Shown here: positions 27,395 through 36,484 of the stretch, one piece after another | Layout: the number at the start of each line of letters is the position of its first letter | Position numbering within the stretch: the first letter of the stretch is position 1 | Source: CAVQUE01 sp046290435 | GTDB taxonomy: Bacteria; Actinomycetota; Acidimicrobiia; Acidimicrobiales; UBA8592 | Assembly (NCBI GenBank): GCA_046290435.1 | Contig: JBKAGO010000040.1 | Location: forward strand, 1-64,000 | Length of the DNA stretch: 64,000 nucleotides | Reading direction: 5' to 3' | The notes under the pieces: model-generated | Told to the model about the DNA's origin: nothing | The model's input: the letters and a program-made list of their open reading frames with translations, nothing else | Database searches by the model: none | Program-made: the position numbers and the translations under genes

Positions 27395-27734
27395 CGAGCG
27401 CTCCTTCGTCGTCGTCGGGCCCGCCGTCGTCGAGCGGCCCGGCGATCAGGCCCCGCAGGCCGGGCACGATCCGGTTGCCGACCAGCGCCACCAGCGGGAC
27501 CTCTGCAGCGACGCCCGGCTCGAACCGCATGGCCGTGCCTGCCGGGACGTCGAGGCGGAAGCCGCGGGCTGCGTCGCGGTCGAACGCGAGCGCCTCGTTG
27601 GCCTCGAAGAAGTGGAAGTGCGACCCCACCTGGACGGGGCGGTCGCCGGTGTTCTCGACGCGCAGCGTGATGGCGGGCCGCCCGGCGTTGAGGACGATGG
27701 TGTCGTCGGGCCCGACGATCTCTCCGGGGATCAC
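27387..27734 (-). CDS. ureB: Urease beta subunit
   Basis: A 115-residue UreB beginning MIPGEIV, with the signature VQVGSHFHFFEANEALAFDR and RLDVPAGTAMRFEPG. It packs against UreC in the (alpha-beta-gamma)3 enzyme. A short acidic tail extends past the family core and its coding end overlaps the ureC start by eight bases, so it is co-translated. It is a separate gene from ureA, as in most bacteria. Confidence 0.96.
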   Translation of the reverse strand: MIPGEIVGPDDTIVLNAGRPAITLRVENTGDRPVQVGSHFHFFEANEALAFDRDAARGFRLDVPAGTAMRFEPGVAAEVPLVALVGNRIVPGLRGLIAGPLDDGGPDDDEGALDG

Positions 27735-27795
27735 GGCGATGCCTCCGATCGGGTCGCCGACGGGGCCACCGGTTCGGCCACCGAGTCCGGGGCGG

Positions 27796-28098
27796 TCACG
27801 GGATGGGCTGGTGGAGCGTCACCAGCTTCGTGCCGTCGGGGAACGTCGCCTCGACCTGGACCTCGTCGATCATCTCGGGCACGCCCTCCATGACGTCGTC
27901 GCGGGTGAGCACCGAGCGCCCGGCGTCCATGAGGTCCACCACGGTCCTGCCGTCGCGAGCGGCCTCCCACACCCACGACGTGAGCACGGCGACCGCTTCG
28001 GGATAGTTGAGACGCAGGCCCCGGGCGCGCCGCTTGTGGGCGAGCTCGGCCGCCACGTGCACCAGGAGCCGCTCCTGTTCATGCGGAGATATCTGCAC
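27796..28098 (-). CDS. ureA: Urease gamma subunit
   Basis: A 100-residue UreA from GTG 28098 (reading VQISPHEQERL), the standard N-terminus and length of the family; upstream in-frame codons would add residues not found in UreA. Core motifs are GLRLNYPEAVAVLTSWVWEA, RDDVMEGVPEMIDEVQVEATFPDG and the final LVTLHQPIP. It is the first gene of ureABC-FGD, 61 bases before ureB. Its promoter faces the divergent secreted-protein gene at 28400. Confidence 0.95.
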   Translation of the reverse strand: MQISPHEQERLLVHVAAELAHKRRARGLRLNYPEAVAVLTSWVWEAARDGRTVVDLMDAGRSVLTRDDVMEGVPEMIDEVQVEATFPDGTKLVTLHQPIP

Positions 28099-28399
28099 GT
28101 TCCGCAACCTAACGCGCCGGCCCCGACGCATCCGAAGCCCCGATGTGAACGCCCGATGAACCACCGCCCCGGCACGATCGGCGGCCCGTAGGAACGAGCG
28201 GTGGGCGCATCGAGAGGGCCTGCCACACTCGGCGGTCGCGTCTGGGTCATGATGACCGGGCCCTGCGCGGCGGACGGGCGGGGCGGAACCGACCACGGCG
28301 GAAATGTCACTGAGCGCATCGACTCAGCGCCAGGACGCGTCGTGACCTCTAGCATCGAGAACGCACTCGAGTGCCCACGGGCGCGTCAAGGAGATCCGA
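28099..28399. promoter_or_regulatory. Divergent promoter region, urease operon / secreted RTX-like protein
   Basis: A 301-base gap between divergent genes. It holds a perfect interrupted palindrome GGTCAT-G-ATGACC at 28245-28257, a possible regulator site, and a good ribosome-binding site AAGGAGA just before the ATG at 28400. No gene or RNA family recognised. Confidence 0.45.
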
Positions 28400-30632
28400 A
28401 TGCACGAAGCAACGACCACCGACGGTCCCACCATCAGACGCTCCCGGGGGGTGATCGCGGCCATGGTGGCCGTGGCCATCGGTCTGGTGCTGACGCTCGG
28501 CACCGGCACCGCGTCGGCGCAGACCATCGAGCCGGCCGGCACCCTGGGCGGCGAGGTCGGCAACAGGTTCTGCTACAACATCCAGGTCAGCGGCGCCACG
28601 GGAGAGCTCAGCTACGCCGTGACCGGCGGCGCGCTCCCACCGGGCGTGTTCCTCCTGCCGCACACCTTCGGCGCCACAGATCCCTCGCTGCCCGATCCCG
28701 AGGTCCGCTGGGGATTCGCCGGCACGCCGACCGGCACCGGACCCTTCAGCGCCACGGTCACCGTGACCGACGATCAGGGAACCCCGGCCACCGGTGACGA
28801 CACGACCGACGTACTGGCCTTCGACTTCGACATCGTCGCCCAGGGCGGCGCCGACGTCGTCGTGCACGCTGGGCGTCTGGGCATCGGGTACACCATCGAC
28901 TGCGAGTCCGTGGGCCGTGAGGCCCAGAGCCTGCTGCGCGACCTCGACAACTTCGGCACGGGCGGCCTCGTCGCCGAACGGCTCGAGATCCGCAACCACA
29001 CGCCGTTCGACTCCGACACCAACACCGGCGAGCCCATCACCGCAGCCCTGCTCTCGACGGTCGACATCCTGCTCGACGGCTGGGTGTGGGACGGCACCTG
29101 GACACCCGAGGAGATCCGCGACATCGGCACCTGGGTCAACGGCGGCGGCGTGTTGATCGCCGCCGAGGACCGCAGCGTGGCCGACACGCTGGGCCGGATG
29201 TTCGGTGCGCCCACCCAGACGAACATCCTGTGCGATCACACGCCCCAGGAGATCGGCGACCCGACCGCGACGTGCCCCGCAATGGCTGCCGCCGCACCGG
29301 CCGACCCAATGGTCGTCGGAGCCTTCGGTGACTGGAGTGCCGACACCCTCAACACCAGCGGCAGCGTCGGCCACTTCGGGGCGACACCGCCGGCCCCCTG
29401 GGTCGAGGTCGTCGACTGGGCCGGCAACGGCAATGCGGCGGTCATCACCCGTTCCGCCGGGCTCGGTCAGGTCATCCTGCTCAACGACGAGGCGCTCTGG
29501 CGTACCCAGTCGTTCGACCCGGCGTTCGCCAACCGGACCTTCGTCGGCAACATGATGGAGTTCGCGATCAGCGAAATCGACGGCGGCATCAATCCCCAGC
29601 CGGCGCTCGCCGACGACAGCTACACCGTGGAGAGCGGCGAGGCGTTCAGCGAGAACCTCTGCACCAACGATCCCGACAACGCCACGGCCGGAAACGCGAG
29701 CGTCTTCGTCGACACGCCGCTGCCCGCCGGAGTGACGTTCACCTCCGGCACCTGCACCCTCGCCGGTACCGCGGCCGAGGACTTCTCGTTCGCCCTACCA
29801 GCGCACCGACGGCGGCGTCACCGCCTGGGCGGTCGTCGACGTCACGGTGACCGAGCCCGACCTCGTGCCCGACCTGCGCAGCGACACCTTCAGCGGCACC
29901 GTCGGCGAGGCCTTCGACGAGGGCATCTGCGCCAACGACGTCGAGCTCGGCAATGCACCGCGGACCGTCACCTTCATCGGTGGCTCGTTGCCACCGGGCC
30001 TGGCCCAGAGCACCACGGCGCAGTGCCGGATCACCGGCACACCCACCACGGCAGGCTCGTTCTCGGCCACCTACCGGGTGACCGACGCCGACGGCGACAC
30101 CGACACCGCCCAGGTGGCCATCACCATCGCGGACGATGTGAGCCCGCCGCCCACCCCGACGTTCCGCTGCGGAGGCCAGGTCGCCACGATCGTCGGTGGG
30201 CCCGACCAGGACGTGATCAGCGGCACGTCCAACGACGACGTCATCGTCACCCGCAACCCCGACGGCGTCACCATCCGCGGTGGGGGCGGCAACGACCTGA
30301 TCTGCGGTGGGTCGGGTGACGACGTCATCTTCGGCGGCGCCGGCAACGACCGCATCTTCGGCGGCGCCGGTGACGACCGCATCCTCGGCCAGGGCGGCAA
30401 CGACGTGCTGCGCGGCGGAGCGGGCGCAGACGATATTCGTGGCAACCGGGGCAACGACCGCATCTTCGGCCAGGGCGGCAACGACGTGCTGCGTGGCGGG
30501 CCGGGCGCAGACCGCCTGTTCGGCAACCGGGGCAATGACCGCCTCGCCGGCCAGGGCGGCGCTCCGGACCGCTGCATCGGCGGACCCGGCGCCGACCGGT
30601 TCCTCCGGGGCTGCGAGATCCGCAGGCAATGA
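28400..30632 (+). CDS. Secreted RTX-like repeat protein, paralogue 1 (one-base frameshift)
   Basis: The first of three tandem paralogues. It has a signal peptide ending TASAQ (about residue 41), then an Ig-like putative-carbohydrate-binding segment (LSYAVTGGALPPGVFLLP). Next is an alpha/beta domain with RLGIGYTIDCES, DILLDGWVWDG, GTWVNGGGVLIAAED and VILLNDEALWR, resembling GATase1/DUF4350-like folds. Two Ig-like modules with paired Cys follow, then a tail of GGxGxD-type nonapeptides ending FLRGCEIRRQ. Reading is lost at a CCC run at 29793-29795. Dropping one C restores ...FAYQRTDGG and continuous homology with the two intact paralogues. The cause is either a genuine frameshift, which would truncate the protein before the repeats, or a sequence error. 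Confidence 0.78.
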
Positions 30633-30638
30633 TCCGTC

Positions 30639-30671
30639 GCCCCCGGCCTGTCTGCGACAGGACACGGGGGC
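30639..30671 (+). terminator. Two-tier hairpin after paralogue 1
   Basis: An inner stem CCTGTC-TGC-GACAGG sits inside an outer GCCCCC/GGGGGC pair, starting seven bases after the stop codon at 30632. It has a terminator-like position and shape, without a U tract. Confidence 0.65.
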
Positions 30672-30964
30672 CGGAGCAAACGCCGCATGACAGGAGTGCC
30701 GCCTCGCCGGCCACTCCCGGTGCGCCCTCGTCTCGCCGCCGTTGCGTCGGGCTCCTCGCCGGGTCGGGCCGATGGACCATGATCTGCCACCCAGCGGGGT
30801 CGATTCGACGCGATGCGTGCTTTTCGAGAGCGGTCGCGCCACACTGTTCGGACCTGGGAGGGGCTGTTGCGCATCGCACGATGCGTCCAGCTCCCGCTCC
30901 GGGTGTACGCAACCGTCGGAGTCGGTCCGATGCGTCGCGCACGGGTCGACGAAGGAGACCCGTC
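30672..30964. other. Leader of paralogue 2, no gene seen
   Basis: Non-coding as far as I can tell. It holds a 7-bp hairpin CGCATCG-CA-CGATGCG at 30870-30885 and an ACACTGTT block at 30841 that recurs about the same distance (about 120 bases) before paralogue 3. It ends in a strong ribosome-binding site, GAAGGAGA. Confidence 0.45.
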
Positions 30965-32809
30965 ATGGCACATCGCATCCGCACTCTCGCCCGATGGCGA
31001 GCGCTCGCCCTGTTGGCCCTGGCCGCATCGACCCTGGCGGTCGGCCTCAGCATCGGCACCGCCAACGCCCAGACGCTGACCGTCGACGAGCCGGGCACCT
31101 TGACCGCCGAGGTCGGCAACCAGTTCTGCTACAACTTCGACGTCGACGGCGCGTCGGACCCGGCCAACCTCGACTTCGCCATCACGGGCGGTGCCTTGCC
31201 CGCCGGTCTGTCGCTCACGACCTACCCCTTCGGCAGCGTCGACCCCGAGACCCGCGACGCGATCAGCGGCACGCCGGGCGGCGCCGGGTCGGCATCGTTC
31301 GAGGTGACGGTCACCGACGACCAGGGTGATGGACCAGGCGCCAACGACACCACGGCCACCGCCAACATGACCATCGAGGTCCTCGCCGACAACACCGGGG
31401 CCGACGCTGTCATCGCAGCCGGGCGCGACCCCCGTGGCTACACCATCGACTGCGACTCCCAGGCCCGCGAAGTGCAGGGCCTGCTGCGCGACACCGCCAA
31501 CTTCGGTTCCGGCGGCACCGTCGACCAGCGCGTCGCCATCGAGGACATGGTCGCCACCATCGACAGCGCCTACCTCGCCGATGTCGACGTCCTTGTCGAC
31601 GGCTGGGTGTTCGACGCTCCGGACGGCGGCGCATTCGCACCGGCCGAGATCGCTGCGATCGAGACCTGGGTCGAAGCCGGCGGCGTCCTGATCGCCACCG
31701 AGGACTGGCTGGCAGCCGATGCCCTCGGCACCCTGTTCGGCGCCCCGACGACCAACGACTCCGACACGTGCGTGCACACCCCGTCGGAGCCGAGTGACGG
31801 AACGCGTGGCCCGTGTCAGACCTTCACTGCGGCCGCGCCCAACCACCCCGTCGTCAACGGCCCGTTCGGCGACTGGGCCGGCACGGCCCTGAACACCAGC
31901 GGCACCGTCGGCCACTTCGGCGCCGCCCCGGCCGGCTTCACCGTCATCGCAGAGAACGGCGACGGCAACGCCACCGTCATCAGCCGCCAGGTCGAGGCCG
32001 GTCGTGTGATCCTGCTGAGCGACGAGGGCCTGCTGCGCACCGAGTCCTACGGCGGCTCCAACGAGATCTTCGTCGCCAACCTGTTCGCTTATGCGCTGAA
32101 CCCCTTCGTGGCACCGGAGCTGGTCGGCGACACCGTGGCCGGCACCACCGGTGAGGCACTCAGCGTCGACCTCTGCGCCAACGACACCTCGACCGGCGAC
32201 GGGGTCATCGAGGTGACCATCAGCGCCGGCACGCTGCCCATCGGGCTCGAGCTCGACGGTTGCACGGTCACCGGCCGGCCCACCACCCCGGGCGACTCGA
32301 GCGCCACGTACCAGGTGACCGACGGCGACGGCGACGTCGACACCGCCGTCGTCAACTTCTCCATCGCACAGGGCGCCCCGCTGCCGACCTGCCGCGGTCA
32401 GGAGGCCACCATCGTCGGCACCTTCGGTCCCGACGAGCTCGTGGGCACCCCGACGATGACGTCATCGTCGCCTGGCGGCGACGACATCATCAAGGGCCGA
32501 GGCGGCAACGACCTGATCTGTGGTGGTGGCGGCGACGACATCATCCGCGGCGGTCTCGGCAACGACCGGATCTTCGGCAACGCCGGTGACGACGAGTTGT
32601 GGGGCCAGCGCGGCGCCGACATCCTCGCCGGCAACCGGGGCAACGACGTGGTCCGCGGCGGGGCCGGCACCGACGTGGTCCGCGGCAACTTGGGCGACGA
32701 CACCCTCGCCGGCAATCTCGGCCCCCGAGACCGCTGCCTCGGCGGCCCCGGCACCGACGTCTTCCTGCGGGGCTGCGAGGTCGAGCGCCAGGGCCGCGAC
32801 GCGTCCTGA
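30965..32809 (+). CDS. Secreted RTX-like repeat protein, paralogue 2
   Basis: An intact 614-residue member of the tandem family. The signal peptide ends TANAQ near residue 36. It is followed by an Ig-like segment (FAITGGALPAGLSL), the alpha/beta domain (GYTIDCDSQAREVQG, VLVDGWVFDAP, TWVEAGGVLIATEDW, VILLSDEGLLR), one Ig-like module with GRPTTPGDSSATYQVTDGDGD, and a calcium-binding-type repeat tail (GRGGNDLICGGGGDD and so on) ending RGCEVERQ. ATG 30965 is chosen because GAAGGAGA lies about 8 bases upstream and the signal peptide starts there. The repeats would fold on calcium outside the cell; a surface or matrix role is inference. Confidence 0.85.
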   Translation: MAHRIRTLARWRALALLALAASTLAVGLSIGTANAQTLTVDEPGTLTAEVGNQFCYNFDVDGASDPANLDFAITGGALPAGLSLTTYPFGSVDPETRDAISGTPGGAGSASFEVTVTDDQGDGPGANDTTATANMTIEVLADNTGADAVIAAGRDPRGYTIDCDSQAREVQGLLRDTANFGSGGTVDQRVAIEDMVATIDSAYLADVDVLVDGWVFDAPDGGAFAPAEIAAIETWVEAGGVLIATEDWLAADALGTLFGAPTTNDSDTCVHTPSEPSDGTRGPCQTFTAAAPNHPVVNGPFGDWAGTALNTSGTVGHFGAAPAGFTVIAENGDGNATVISRQVEAGRVILLSDEGLLRTESYGGSNEIFVANLFAYALNPFVAPELVGDTVAGTTGEALSVDLCANDTSTGDGVIEVTISAGTLPIGLELDGCTVTGRPTTPGDSSATYQVTDGDGDVDTAVVNFSIAQGAPLPTCRGQEATIVGTFGPDELVGTPTMTSSSPGGDDIIKGRGGNDLICGGGGDDIIRGGLGNDRIFGNAGDDELWGQRGADILAGNRGNDVVRGGAGTDVVRGNLGDDTLAGNLGPRDRCLGGPGTDVFLRGCEVERQGRDAS

Positions 32810-32858
32810 TCCCCTCGCCGGGCGTGAGTCGCCTGCGAACACAGACGTGAACGGCGCC

Positions 32859-32892
32859 GGGCCGTCGCAACCCTCTGCGGTTGCGGCGGCCC
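32859..32892 (+). terminator. 14-bp stem hairpin after paralogue 2
   Basis: GGGCCG-T-CGCAACC pairs with GGTTGCG-G-CGGCCC (one G-U) around CTCTGC, 50 bases after the stop codon. The remaining bases to 33085 contain the paralogue 3 leader, with ACACTGTT near 32967 and a GAGGAG ribosome-binding site. Confidence 0.75.
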
Positions 32893-33085
32893 GGTCCGCG
32901 TTCGGGGCCCGGGCCGACCGAACGATGCGGCCTCTGCCGCGCGTGCATACGTCACCCAGAGCGGGCACACTGTTGCCCTGCGTCGCACGGCGGATCGTGA
33001 GGGACGGCCACGAAACGTCGTCCATCAGCGCGCAGGAACCGAACCCCAAGCTGTCGGCGGACCCCTGTCGGCACGAGGAGCACCG

Positions 33086-34783
33086 ATGCACCATCGTTCC
33101 CGACCCCGCACGCTCTGGACTGTGACTGCCGCGTTCGCCATGTTCGCGGCGATCTTCACCGCTGTCGGCTCGTCACCCGCTGCGGCGCAGAGCGGCCCCG
33201 TCATCACGAACCCCGGGCCCCAGGCGCACGACGTCGGCCACCGCGCCTGCACCAGCATCCAGGTGAGCGCCACCGTCGACAGCCTGAGCGTCCGCGGCAA
33301 TTTCCCCCCCGGCGCCGCCCTCGATGTCGATCCGGGTAACCCCACCCGGCTCCGTCTCGGCGGCACCCCCAGCGAGGTGGGCAACTACAGCTTCGAGGTC
33401 CGCGCCAGCAGCGATGCCCTGGGTGACGGCCCGTGGGAGAGGATCGACTACCGGGTCTTCACCCCCGACCCCTCCGTCCCCGTCATCAAAGCCGGGCGAC
33501 TCGACCAGGCCTTCACGATCGACTGCTTCTCCCAGGGAGCCGCGGCCAACGAGTTCCTGAGCGACCCGGCCAACTTCGGCCCCTCGGGCCAGGTTCGCCT
33601 GCCGAGCGGCCTGTCGATCCACGAACAGACCGGCGGCGACGGGCCCATTCGCATCACCCGCGCCTACCTGGCTGATGCCGACATCCTCTTCGACGGTTTC
33701 GTCGGCGAGGCCAGCTACTCCAACAAAGAAATCCGGCTCATCCGGCGCTGGGTCAACAACGGTGGTGTTCTCATCGCCGCCGAGGACAACCAACTCTCTG
33801 ACCGCCTCGGGGATCTGTTCGGTGCCCCGACCGTCGGCTTCGAGATCCCCGCCAATGACACCAACGACGGCAACCCGTGGCTCCACTGCGGCGACCCGAA
33901 CGACGTACCCAACTCCGACGACATCCCCGGCCAGCCGAGGTGCCCGCTGTTCACGCCCGCCGGAGGCGCCCGCACCCACCCGATCGTCAACGGCCCGTTC
34001 GGCCGGTGGACGAGCATCGAGACCGACGGCACCGTCGGCTACATGGCCCGTCAGACACCCAACGGTTGGAAGCGGATCGCCAACCACCCCAACGGCGGAG
34101 CGGCCATCGTCGAACGCAAGGTCGGCAGCGGCCACGTCATCATCATCACCGACGAGGGAACGGTGCGCACCAATCTCGACGGCCAGAACGGCAGGTACCT
34201 GGGCAACCTCTTCGCCTACGCGATCCGGCGGGCCAACATTCCCGAGGCCAACAACGACGTGTTCAGCGGCACGGTGTTCCGGCGCTTCCAGGCCAACATC
34301 TGCCGCAACGACGAGCCCGGCGACGGTGCCAACCGCGTCCGCATCACCGGTGGTTCCCTGCCCCCGGACCTGAACCTGAACCGGCGCACCTGCGTCATCA
34401 GCGGCACGCCCCGACTCGACAGCTTCGGCACCTTCGGGGCCACCTACGAGATCCGTGATGCCGACGGCGACACCAGCACCGGCCGCATCCAGATCACGAT
34501 CAACAGCTCCTTCGACGGCTCCGGCGCCGACGGCAACCCGCGCTGTCAGGGCCAACGTGCCACCATCGTCGGCACACCCGGCGACGACGTCATCCGCGGC
34601 ACACGCGGCGTCGACGTGATCGTCGCCGGCAACGGCAACGACGTCATCCGCGGCCTGCGCGGCAACGACATCATCTGTGCCGGCAGAGGCCGCGACACCA
34701 TCGTCGGCGGACCCGGTCGCGACTTCTGCGACGGCGGCCCCGGCCGCGACCGCATCCGCGGCTGCGAAGCCCGACGCCGCTGA
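33086..34783 (+). CDS. Secreted RTX-like repeat protein, paralogue 3
   Basis: A 565-residue intact paralogue, the most diverged of the three. The signal peptide ends PAAAQ. The Ig-like N-segment is shorter (VRGNFPPGAALDV). The alpha/beta domain keeps the landmarks AFTIDCFSQG, DILFDGFVGE, RWVNNGGVLIAAEDN and VIIITDEGTVR. Then come one Ig-like module (GGSLPPDLNLN, ATYEIRDADGD) and a short repeat tail (GNGNDVIRGLRGNDIICAG) ending GCEARRR. It is more basic than its siblings. A GAGGAG lies about 7 bases before ATG 33086. Confidence 0.85.
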   Translation: MHHRSRPRTLWTVTAAFAMFAAIFTAVGSSPAAAQSGPVITNPGPQAHDVGHRACTSIQVSATVDSLSVRGNFPPGAALDVDPGNPTRLRLGGTPSEVGNYSFEVRASSDALGDGPWERIDYRVFTPDPSVPVIKAGRLDQAFTIDCFSQGAAANEFLSDPANFGPSGQVRLPSGLSIHEQTGGDGPIRITRAYLADADILFDGFVGEASYSNKEIRLIRRWVNNGGVLIAAEDNQLSDRLGDLFGAPTVGFEIPANDTNDGNPWLHCGDPNDVPNSDDIPGQPRCPLFTPAGGARTHPIVNGPFGRWTSIETDGTVGYMARQTPNGWKRIANHPNGGAAIVERKVGSGHVIIITDEGTVRTNLDGQNGRYLGNLFAYAIRRANIPEANNDVFSGTVFRRFQANICRNDEPGDGANRVRITGGSLPPDLNLNRRTCVISGTPRLDSFGTFGATYEIRDADGDTSTGRIQITINSSFDGSGADGNPRCQGQRATIVGTPGDDVIRGTRGVDVIVAGNGNDVIRGLRGNDIICAGRGRDTIVGGPGRDFCDGGPGRDRIRGCEARRR

Positions 34784-34790
34784 TCCGGCC

Positions 34791-34825
34791 GGTTGCGTCG
34801 CCCGCCCGCGGTGGGCGACCCAACC
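34791..34825. terminator. Bidirectional hairpin between convergent genes
   Basis: GGTTG-C-GTCGCCC pairs with GGGCGAC-C-CAACC (one C-C mismatch) around a 9-nt loop, in the 47-base gap between the third paralogue and the deacylase gene. It can serve both strands. Confidence 0.65.
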
Positions 34826-34830
34826 GCAGG

Positions 34831-35829
34831 TCACATCGCCGGCGAGGCGGCCGGTTCGGCGGTTTCGATCTCGGCGATGTGCACCATGGCGTCGCCGCGG
34901 TTGACCAGCGGATGACGCGTCATACCGATGACGAGGCCGTCGAACGGTGCCCGCAGCACGGCCAGGCGATTGCCGAACGTGTCGTCGATGGTCCCGAGCT
35001 CCTGACGGCGACGCACCAGGGCGCCGGGTTCGATGTCGAGGTGCACGATCCCGCTGCGCCGGGCCCGCATCCACGACGTCCGACGCGACACCAGGGGCTG
35101 CGGAGCGGGTTCGACCACTGCGTCGATCAGCCCGATGGCCGCGAAGACTCGCAGCACACCGGTGACGCCGACGCGGATGGCCTCCTCGTCGAAGCGTGAG
35201 GCCTCGCCGGCCTCGTAGAGCAGCACCGTGGCGCCGGCTTTCGTGGCGGCATGACGCAGCGAACCATCGCGGGTGCGGGCATGGATGACGACCGGCGTGC
35301 CGAACTCCTCGGCCAGGTGCCGGGTGGCGGCATCGTCGAGGTCGGCGCGGATCTGGGGAAGGTTGGTGCGGTGATCGCTGCCGGTGTGCAGGTCGATGCC
35401 GATGCCGCAGCGGGCCACGATCTCGTTCATGAACAGATTGGCCACCTGCGCCCCGAGCGAGCCCGACGCCGAGCCCGGGAACGACCGGTTGAGATCCCGA
35501 CGGTCGGGCAGATACCGGTCGCTGGTGACGAAGCCGTGCACGTTGACCACCGGCACCGCCAACACGGTGCCCGCCATGGTGGTGGGATCGAGCGTGCGCA
35601 ACACCCGGGTGATGATCTCGACCCCACCGATCTCGTCGCCGTGGATGGCGCCGTTGATCCACACCGTCGGGCCCGGCCGGGCACCGTTGAGGACCATGAC
35701 CGGCAGCGACATGCGTTCGCCGGTGACGAGCCGTCCGATGGGAATGCTGATCTCGGCCCGCTCGCCTGCCGCGACGGCGGCGCCGCCGACCATGATCGCC
35801 GGCGGGACGGACGCGGTGTCGTCGCTCAT
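34831..35829 (-). CDS. Succinylglutamate desuccinylase/aspartoacylase (AstE/AspA) family zinc hydrolase
   Basis: A 332-residue member of the M14-like deacylase family. Zinc ligands are visible: H63 and E66 in NGAIHGDEIGG and H148 in GIDLHTG. The substrate-binding block DRRDLNRSFPGS is also present, and a C-terminal barrel-sandwich domain (IVHLDIEPGALVRRRQELG) follows. ATG 35829 is preferred over GTG 35835 because GAGG lies about 9 bases upstream. It is next to RimB- and RimK-like genes; these three families co-occur in many genomes, so the substrate may be a protein- or peptide-linked acyl/glutamyl group rather than free succinylglutamate. Confidence 0.88.
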   Translation of the reverse strand: MSDDTASVPPAIMVGGAAVAAGERAEISIPIGRLVTGERMSLPVMVLNGARPGPTVWINGAIHGDEIGGVEIITRVLRTLDPTTMAGTVLAVPVVNVHGFVTSDRYLPDRRDLNRSFPGSASGSLGAQVANLFMNEIVARCGIGIDLHTGSDHRTNLPQIRADLDDAATRHLAEEFGTPVVIHARTRDGSLRHAATKAGATVLLYEAGEASRFDEEAIRVGVTGVLRVFAAIGLIDAVVEPAPQPLVSRRTSWMRARRSGIVHLDIEPGALVRRRQELGTIDDTFGNRLAVLRAPFDGLVIGMTRHPLVNRGDAMVHIAEIETAEPAASPAM

Positions 35830-35902
35830 GGACACATCCTCGCTGCGCCGCAGGTTCCGATGCCGGCCGTGCCGGCGGAGCCAGGTGAGCGGTAGGCCCG
35901 GC

Positions 35903-36391
35903 TCACTGTTCGTCCTCGGGGGCGAGGTTGGCGACGCGCATGGCCTTGGGAGGGCGTCCGCCCAGGTACGACCGCCCCGGATCGACGAGGTAGCGGCCCC
36001 GCAACGCCTGACGACCCAGCAACATGCGGAACCCCATCGTGTCGCGGCGGGTGAGCGTGAGCTCCACCGAGCGCACCCGGTCGCCGATACGAACCGGCAT
36101 CTTCACCACCGGCCGTAGTTGGGGTTCGCCCGTCGAGGGCCGCACCAGGCGCTCGTCGACGACCGGTACCTCGACGGCGACCGAGTCGGCCGTCGAGCGT
36201 TGCCACGGGTGGATCTCGAAGCGAACCCACGGCTCGCCGTCGACGTCGAAGCGGTGCAGTCCGAATGCGTGCAACGACGAGGTCCGGGCCCCGGTGTCGA
36301 CCTTGGCCTTGACCCACTCGACGCCGTGATCGGGGAAGCCGACCCATTCGCGCCACCCGAGGGTCCGCGCCGGCCTCTTCGATTCGGTCAA
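35903..36391 (-). CDS. RimB-like ATP-dependent zinc protease family (retropepsin fold)
   Basis: A protein of about 162 residues with the single-domain retropepsin-like motif KVDTGARTSSLHA (catalytic Asp-Thr-Gly), preceded by LGWREWVGFPDHG and followed by FRMLLGRQALRGRYLVDPGRSYL, as in the DUF785/RimB family. In Pseudomonas, RimB works with RimK on ribosomal protein S6; the RimK-like gene here is immediately divergent. Start: TTG 36391 has GAGG about 9 bases upstream; TTG 36436 would add 15 residues. It is 73 bases upstream of the deacylase gene on the same strand, probably one transcript. Confidence 0.85.
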   Translation of the reverse strand: MTESKRPARTLGWREWVGFPDHGVEWVKAKVDTGARTSSLHAFGLHRFDVDGEPWVRFEIHPWQRSTADSVAVEVPVVDERLVRPSTGEPQLRPVVKMPVRIGDRVRSVELTLTRRDTMGFRMLLGRQALRGRYLVDPGRSYLGGRPPKAMRVANLAPEDEQ

Positions 36392-36484
36392 TGAACTGCA
36401 CCTCGTCTTGTCTCGCCGTGTTGTGAGTGCCCGCAACCGCCACCATCATGGGGCGTCCGCCGATGCGACCCACCAGGAGAGCGT

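Noticed and set aside
28403..34783. Paralogue repeats as evidence of an integrated phage or toxin island
   Set aside because: There are no integrase, tRNA boundary, secretion or immunity genes nearby, and base composition looks like that of the neighbours.
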